DNA from: Lates calcarifer
Lineage: Eukaryota > Chordata > Actinopteri > Centropomidae
Assembly: GCF_001640805.2 (NCBI RefSeq)
Contig: NC_066845.1
Location: 23,314,307 to 23,378,306 of the forward strand
DNA: 64,000 nucleotides
Reading direction: 5' to 3'
The notes beneath the pieces were generated by a model. That model was not told where the DNA came from. It saw only the letters and a program-made list of their open reading frames with translations, and made no database searches. Each line of letters opens with the position of its first letter. Position 1 is the first letter of the stretch. A program made the translations under genes and the position numbers. Below are positions 56,890-64,000 of this stretch, piece by piece.

Positions 56890-57110
56890 TAACTGAGGAA
56901 TACGGGAAGAAACGCCCGCGGTCGGCCCGATCTGGAAGCATGACCGATTCCCGTCTCTCTCAGATGGCTTCATCTATTTTGATTACAGACCCCCCTCCGA
57001 GTGTTGGCCCTCTCCTCTTCAGGCGGGTAATGGGAACGAGATGGGAAATAGGACCAGCCTTGTTACATTTCCTTTGTTATTCTGAAAGGCAATCATCTCC
57101 GTGGCTGTGA
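56890..57110. other. Possible conserved non-coding element
   Basis: Even-composition sequence with cttcatctattttgattaca and ggcgggtaatgggaacgag. Non-repetitive and without a credible frame. Untested. Confidence 0.3.
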
Positions 57111-57589
57111 TGTACGTGTGCTGTAATCAGGGAGTGCGATTGGTTGAGCTGGAGCAGGGCGGCGAGACGGTGTGGAAGTTTGGAGGTAAAGAAAGACAAA
57201 TGGCTGAGGAAATGAAGGTGGGAACCCAGCAAATAAAGAAAAAGGAAGGAGGCCAGAGTGTAAAAGAGAGATGGAGGGGGGGGGACTGAATGGAAGACGA
57301 AAGAAAAGGAGGAGGACAGAGAGAGTTTTATCTGACTCTCACAGCCCCGGTGATATGACAGGCTTGGCAATCCAAAGCGTTTCACCATGCCACCCCCTAC
57401 CAGGGACAATCTTCCTTGCTGCCTTACACACACACCCTCCTGCAGAGTACACACACACACACACACATACCAACTGTACCTCACCCCATCCTGCCTCCCC
57501 GCCGCCGTCTCCTCCCTCCCTGCCACCCTGCATCTCTCTGTACAGGATAATCCTTCCCCCACCCCCCAAATACCATCGCTCAGTAAAAA

Positions 57590-58090
57590 GATATTTCCAA
57601 GGGCCTGGATCGCAGGCAGTCACATGCTGCGCTCCCGCACAATAGGCAAAGGCGCTGCACACATGCAGATGAGACGAGATACACACACACACATCGAAAC
57701 TTATAAGACATGGGGACTCTCCCAAAACGCAAATGACAGCATCTGCCTTTCACAGATAATTACACTCCACCCTCCCCCTGTTCTTTTTTTTTCCCCTCTC
57801 CATCTCTATCTTCCCCCGGCCTGGCGAGATACTTGTGTTTGTCAATATGGAGAATTCACGCATCATTGACAGTCCTGGCATTGTTGTTGTTGTTGTTGTT
57901 GTTTGTTCTCCCTATCCGTGCTGGCTAATGTGAATCACAAGAAGCGATGAGCAGGAAAGACAAGGACTTGCAATGACTCATGTGAGCCTCATTGAGCAGA
58001 GCAAAGAGGCTAACTTAGAGCTGATATGGTGCTGATAAAAAGAGTCGTCCAGCCATTAAATGGTGCTAATAACGTCGGCCATTTTGTTTG
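57590..58090. other. Possible cluster of conserved non-coding elements
   Basis: Several even-composition blocks (57590-57690, 57705-57770, 57830-57880, 57950-58090) separated by short CA, T and GTT runs. One contains gccattaaatggtgctaataac. Untested. Confidence 0.3.
57890..57904. repeat. (TTG)n microsatellite
   Basis: Short trinucleotide run. Confidence 0.8.
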
Positions 58091-58846
58091 GATTTTGTGT
58101 CATTTACACCAACAAGGCCGAGCATGTCGTATCCTAAAATCTGTTACACGCCTTAAGTATGTCTACTTTAGATTTTTTTTGGTCTTTGTGTTTAAAAAAA
58201 GGACTTTTTCATGTAAATTTCAAAATGCATTTATGCAAAATAAGTATTCAGGACATGTACAATGTATAAACATCTGTAAATGAAATGTTTCTGAATCAAA
58301 ATACTTTAGAAAAAGATGGAGTAAAGTTGAACAAAAAGTCTATTTATCTCCTTGAAAAAGTTTCACTTACATGTACGCAGAGCTGCTTCTCATTTCTAAA
58401 TCCGACCCTGTCTCATTTCCAGTTCGTCAAGATTAAAAGTTTATCGACTCAAAAATATTTCAGGGCGGGAAGGTGCGCTTGTGTTTTATTTATGAGCAGC
58501 TGAGAGGCTGCTGCAGGGCATCCCCATTAGCATGGTGCTGGGGTTTGTTAGCGGATCCATAAACAGGGACGTATTCAAACAGCTCGTGAAGAAAGAGTTG
58601 GAAAACAGGCTGAGGAAACGGAGAACAAAGGTGAGGGTTACGGAGGACACGGGAAGGTGAGAGGGAGGGTAGGGAGGAGGAGGGAGGAGGGAGGTCACGA
58701 GGTGAGGTGGAAGTGAAGCGACTTGACAGCAGGGAAATATTCCTGCTTACAGAGCAGTCACAAGGGACTCACTCAGCCACTTAACACAAGGCATGTGTCT
58801 CGCTGCGCACACAAACCACCCAAAAGATCTCTCTCTTTGTCTCAGT

Positions 58847-58852
<6 letters not shown>

Positions 58853-58881
<29 letters not shown>
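58853..58881. repeat. (CA)n microsatellite
   Basis: CA run of about 29 nt. Confidence 0.9.
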
Positions 58882-58886
<5 letters not shown>

Positions 58887-59927
58887 CTGACTGGCATCAG
58901 CCCACAGTTTGCCACTTCACATCAAAATAATGGCTGTAGGTGCTCTGAATTCAGTATTCTCGCAGTTTGCTGGCAGCTGCTGCCGACCATGAGGCAGAGT
59001 TCATATGTGGGACAGTTGATGCTGGCCGAATCCACAGAGAAGCATTCAAATCACACTGTTATTGTCGTCGGACACAGGCCAACGTAAATCATGCAAAAGC
59101 TCAGCTTCGACTTGGCAGTGACTCATTGTTATCGAAAATGTTATGGGACTGTAGTGAGGAAATAATGAGGCAGAGCGAGGTAGTGAGAGGTAGCCAGTAT
59201 GAGCAGTGTAACGTCTGAAGGGGGGGGAGAAGTTGATTCAATGCACAGCCTGAGGTTTATGCTGCAGTTTGTAGTCTGCTCATATAATGTACAAAACAGT
59301 GATGGGACACTACAAGAATCAAAAATCCTATTCAAACACAAGCGACGTTGTTTTCATTGGTGTGCAAATTCGCAAATTCTGCTCGTTTTTGGAGGCTCAC
59401 ATAAAAACTGTTGCACTGACTGTTGCATTTGCTTCACTGGAGGTCTTTAAGGAGATCACATCAGCCATTCGTCCAACAAAAACTGCCCTGCACCTTAACA
59501 TCAGTGTCCAATGTACAGATGAATAAGGAAACAGTGAGCAGAGTGATTATAAATTAATAAATATAGAAATAAAACAAACAGTTTCGCAGAGTGCAGAGCT
59601 TTCACCACAACAGGAAATGCATTCTTGAATTCTGAGGAAGAGACACAGAGACTCAGTCGAGCCCAGCGGCTGTAAACCAGACCAATCTGTGCTGCACAAA
59701 GCAGTTTAGATGATGCAGGGAATTTTAATGGCGCATTATATTCGGTTTGCCGCACTGATTGGTTAAAGGCTGATCTGGTAATTTTGGTCTACACTTAGAG
59801 CCAGACCACACTGAGTGATGACTGCGTGAGGCAAGCACTGATGTGGAGTATGTTATGAAGTTAAATGGATGTTAGTATTTTCATGCATTTCTCAAGGCAT
59901 GACAACGACAGTCACCTGGTTGGTGGG

Positions 59928-60110
59928 TCCATTAGTTTGGTCCAGACTGAAATATCTCAACAACAAAGACTGCCATGAAATTTAATGCTCACGTTAATCA
60001 CCAAATGTTAGCATACTAGTCATAAGCATAAGCATGTTAGCGCTGTGATTTTGAGCATGTTAACATGTCGATATTAGCATTTAGCTCACAGCACAAGTGG
60101 CACTGACATA
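59928..60110 (+). repeat. Dispersed fish repeat, second copy
   Basis: ggtccattagtttggtccag, aaatatctcaacaacaaag, ccatgaaatttaatgc, then gagcatgttaacatg and attagcatttagctcacagc. Same family as 26700-27190. Confidence 0.65.
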
Positions 60111-63100
60111 GTCAACAGCAGTACTTGTGTTTTACTTTTTATCTCTCGTTGTTTATTATCACTGTTTTGTCTTTCTTTGTGTGAGCTTACTTGGCAATAA
60201 AGACTGGTTCTGATAGTGAAACACATGATTTTATTATGTGGCTGCTGTTTCCACACTTGGGAGTCAGAAACAAACTTTTCAGGTCATCTATTGTTTTGGC
60301 GTAAAAAGTCAAAGGAGATAAAACAAACGTCAGCTCCTTTCATAATAAAATACAGGAAGCTGGACTTTCAGTACAGACAAAAGCAGATAAAAGTATGTAA
60401 AGTATGATTTCAGCTTATTGTTTAATATATGATTCTCATAACATTTTCAGCTCTGTAGTCATAAGTGAAGAGCCACCACACCCATAACACCTACATCAAC
60501 AAACACAACTGTACACTGAAACTCCCACACAGAGTCAGTGGCAGAGGTTGCGGCATCAGTGACGACAGTGTCACCAAGCCAGAGGATAGCACAGAAGGCT
60601 GGGGGCGCAGCGACGCTCCCTGAAGGTATAATTAACGCTCTGCTACAGGAACAACGCTAGACAGGGTTCCTCCTCTGAACCAGAACATTGTTGCACTAAT
60701 TAATAAGTCAGTCGCATCAGGGCGGCTCCAGCACAATAACAACACTAACAACAACAGCAACAGCAACAAAAGGAAAAGCACTGGGACCAAAGGAAAAACA
60801 AGAGGAAGGGTTCAGTGTAGAGTCGTCACTGGTGAAGAAGTTACAGCTGCCATTTTCATGCTAGTGGAGTAACGTGTGAGAGCAGGAGCATCTTAAGAAG
60901 CCAGTAAACCAACCTCTCCCCTGAAGCAGCTTTAATAGACCAGAATTCAGGTTTCTTTATCTTGCTAACAAACAGAGTGATAATGGTTTCAGTATTTCTT
61001 TGAGCACTGAGAGTCAGAAATTCCCAGTGTTTCCAAGGACAGTTTTTTTGTTTGTAATAACGGTCTGAACGATGAGTGTGTATGAATGTGGTGTGAGTTG
61101 AAACTCTTACCTTTTCTCGACGGGGACAACTCACTCTCCAGCTGAAACCTGTAGGCTGCTGTACACTGTGCCAGAAAAAAGCACAGGTGTAAATAATGAC
61201 ATTAACGATGGCTCTGGTGGAGACTCTGCTTTTTTGGAGTTGAATGAGCAGATACACTTCAGTTTTTGATTTGATTTAGTGAGGTGTAGATACTAGTGGA
61301 CTTGATTTCTCTTTATCCTTTGCGGGCTGGATGTTTCCCTCTGTTTGCAGACTTTGTGCTATGTACCATACAAACATGAGAGTGGCTAGTGGCTCACCAG
61401 TGTATTTTCCAACATGTTGAACTATTCCGGTAATGGAGCATTAACTGAGGGTGGAATTTTCTCCAAAATGTTGCCATCAGCTATTTAATCTCAACTATTC
61501 TCTGGTAATCATTACTGTAGTGATCAGCCCATTAAACTGTGGATGACACTGCAACATGTTTCTACCAACATCCACAGTCTTGTATCACGATGCAGAAGCC
61601 TGATCTCCTCCCCTCTTACTCATTTTTCATTTAACAATTAACACTTTAACACATGTAAATCAGCAAATTATTCTATTTAAAGTCAGGGCAAGTTGTATAT
61701 TTTGTAAATATTACACATTACAACTATCGTAGTGTCTTCCAGCTGCATGTAACCCTGAGGTTGCAGACCACCTGAACACACTGAAGACAGCAGTGTAGAA
61801 CATTTTGGTTTTCTCCCACCTAACCAAAACAAAATAAAAAAAGAGGCTGAGGTATGAACTGAACTGTGGATTTGGAGAATTGTTAACGACCAGTGTAAAA
61901 ACATCAGCTCTTTCCTCGACAAACCTCTGTTTCACACGCTTCACATTCTGTAAAAGACATTCACCGCAGGGAGCTGTAGAGAGCAACCTCACCCTCTCCT
62001 CTGTGGTTAAGCAGCTGATCACTTATTTTCCAACACATGGGAGAGGTCTGTGTGCCTTGCTCAAGGGCAAAGAAGACAAGAGTTCCTCACCATTTACTGT
62101 CTTTGAATAAATATAATATACCTTTTTTTTAAAGAGCACAAACATACCCAGATTTGATGTTTGGCTGATCACGTGTAGCTGATCACAGAGTTGTTTTCTC
62201 TTGCAGCAGAAGGGATGATATTTCATGCTCAGCTGAAACAAAACCATCTTGGATGAAAGATCAGTTGACTCCCTCAGTGCAGCTTGTGAAAATGTGTTCT
62301 CTTACACTTAAGAAACATCACCAAATACAGATTACACCCAACACCAGGAGACACATCGCAGCATTCAGGCTTCACTGCAGCTCGTCGTACATACTGTAAG
62401 AGTGGTTCAGTTGAACTCAGAGGGGTGTTAGTGCTCCTTGGGGAGACCCTAAACCTCATATCAGCATTAATTTTGAATGCATCTCCTCTCTGTATGCTTT
62501 AGATGTAGATTAATATTTTAATATCTTCTGGCCATAATCACATCACAGCCCAATATTCTGGGCTGAAACCGCCACTGCTTGGACAGATACTTTGTAAAAT
62601 GGCATATTAAGAGTGCACAGCCATCATGAAATAGTCAAGCATGCATGCATGAAGCGACTTTCTGTAGCTATGCGGGATAAAAAGGAGCGCTCTGTTTTTG
62701 CTGACACTGACACCCCCTCTCACGGGAAAACATCTCAGATTTTTATTCAGATTCATTTGGTGTGTTTGTATCTGTCACATGCAGAAATGCAGACAATAAA
62801 ACCCTGTCATGACCTGACATATTGTTTTGACCCAATGTTTTTATTAGAGCTCATACACTTTGAATCGTCATATGTAGGTCTGGTGAAGTATAACAAACAT
62901 CTACATAGAAACATGTATGTACACGGCTTCTGTGGAAATGAGCGAGAAAAAGTGTCTACACTATGAAACAAATTCAGACTTAACTGCGGCAGAAATGACT
63001 TAATGTTTTTCTCTCTGATATTGCCTTAGTTTTCATTCGTTTTAAAAATGTTTGTGCTTGTTTGGCACACTCTGTATTGATATAATATGTGGTATTATGA

Positions 63101-63595
63101 ACCATTTATTGATATTACAGATTGTGTTGTTTTAAGATGCAGCTGCTTTGTTTTATCTACTCTGAATATGTTTCTTTTGGCCCTTGCTTTCACAACAGTG
63201 TTAGTGTTTTATTTGGGCTTGTTTTGATGTGCAGACCCCAGGAAGATTTGCATTTAGAAGCTAATGAGGATGCAATATAATAAACATGTAAACAAATAAG
63301 TTATGATGGTTGAAGACTGAGGTTTTTTGTTCCTTGTTGTTGAGTTTGATGATTTGACACTGGTATCTTTCCCAAAATGTGCTAATACGTTTGAATAAAC
63401 TGACATCAAAAGTGTTTTTTATTCTGCTGAAGCTACATTTGATTTACATTTTTAAAATGACCTTTAATTGTTTGTTTATCAGCTGCACTCTTGCCAAATG
63501 TATCAGTTTTCCAGTATAAAAGAAGAGTGAGAAGTGGTAGAGTGAGACAGAAAAAGTAATAACCTTTGTTGTTGTTTTTTTTTCTTGACTCATAG

Positions 63596-63998
<403 letters not shown>

Positions 63999-64000
63999 TG

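Larger units (their letters stand above)
43957..63595 (+). other. Putative 19.6-kb first intron of the sulfotransferase gene
   Basis: Bounded by GTAAGA at 43957 and a polypyrimidine run plus catag at 63595. I saw no credible coding exon inside. Contents: microsatellites (listed separately), copies of at least three dispersed repeats (44890-45030 and 56060-56210; 45990-46400 and 53530-53700; 59928-60110), an L2 relic at 51050-51590, and several even-composition stretches that may be regulatory. If the leader exon is wrong, this is simply intergenic DNA. Confidence 0.35.

Noticed and set aside
57077..57869. Overlapping frames of 124-161 codons on both strands
   Set aside because: Proline/histidine/valine-rich readings of CA-rich and C-rich sequence with no domain; all frames are open because of composition.

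Overview
The window is vertebrate nuclear DNA, most likely from a teleost fish, and a percomorph-type fish is my inference. The evidence is AT-rich non-coding DNA full of CA/TG microsatellites, fish-type L2 and RTE-like LINE fragments, a Tc1-like transposon relic, large introns and intergenic gaps, and a tandem array of fish-style TRIM/B30.2 genes. No operon-like, CRISPR, rRNA or tRNA features were seen.

Positions 1-21.5 kb hold a head-to-tail array of TRIM genes, all on the minus strand. There is one copy cut by the window edge (1-385) and six complete copies ending at 2341, 4803, 7265, 12112, 15915 and 19913. Each complete copy is one uninterrupted coding exon of 474-481 codons: C3HC4 RING, B-box 2, long coiled coil, PRY-SPRY (B30.2). 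They match the TRIM35-like / zinc-binding protein A33-like E3 ligases that fish genomes expand. The upstream sequences fall into two classes (A and B) in the order A-B-A-B-A-A-B, so the array seems to have grown by duplicating a two-gene unit. The coiled-coil core is almost invariant between copies, even at silent positions, while the predicted target-binding loops of PRY-SPRY differ. A pair of LINE insertions (9.3-11.4 kb and 13.8-15.0 kb) split two intergenic spacers, and a small LINE scrap lies at 6.86 kb.

Positions 21.5-43.9 kb are gene-poor. They hold a microsatellite cluster (25.4-26.2 kb), a dispersed fish repeat (26.7-27.2 kb), a long polypyrimidine tract (29.1-29.45 kb), a Tc1-like relic carrying a transposase fragment (39.2 kb), a short hairpin element (42.06-42.15 kb) and several stretches that look like conserved non-coding elements but cannot be tested here.

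Positions 43.9-64.0 kb probably belong to one plus-strand gene for a heparan sulfate glucosamine 3-O-sulfotransferase. The first coding exon (CDS 63732-63989) is clear, and it ends at a splice donor directly after the glutamate that aligns with the family's catalytic base. A CAG/GTAAGA donor at 43956/43957 may end a 5' non-coding exon, giving a 19.6 kb first intron filled with microsatellites, repeats and an old L2 reverse-transcriptase relic. The TRIM array (probably innate immunity) and the sulfotransferase (extracellular-matrix modification) are neighbours with no visible functional link.
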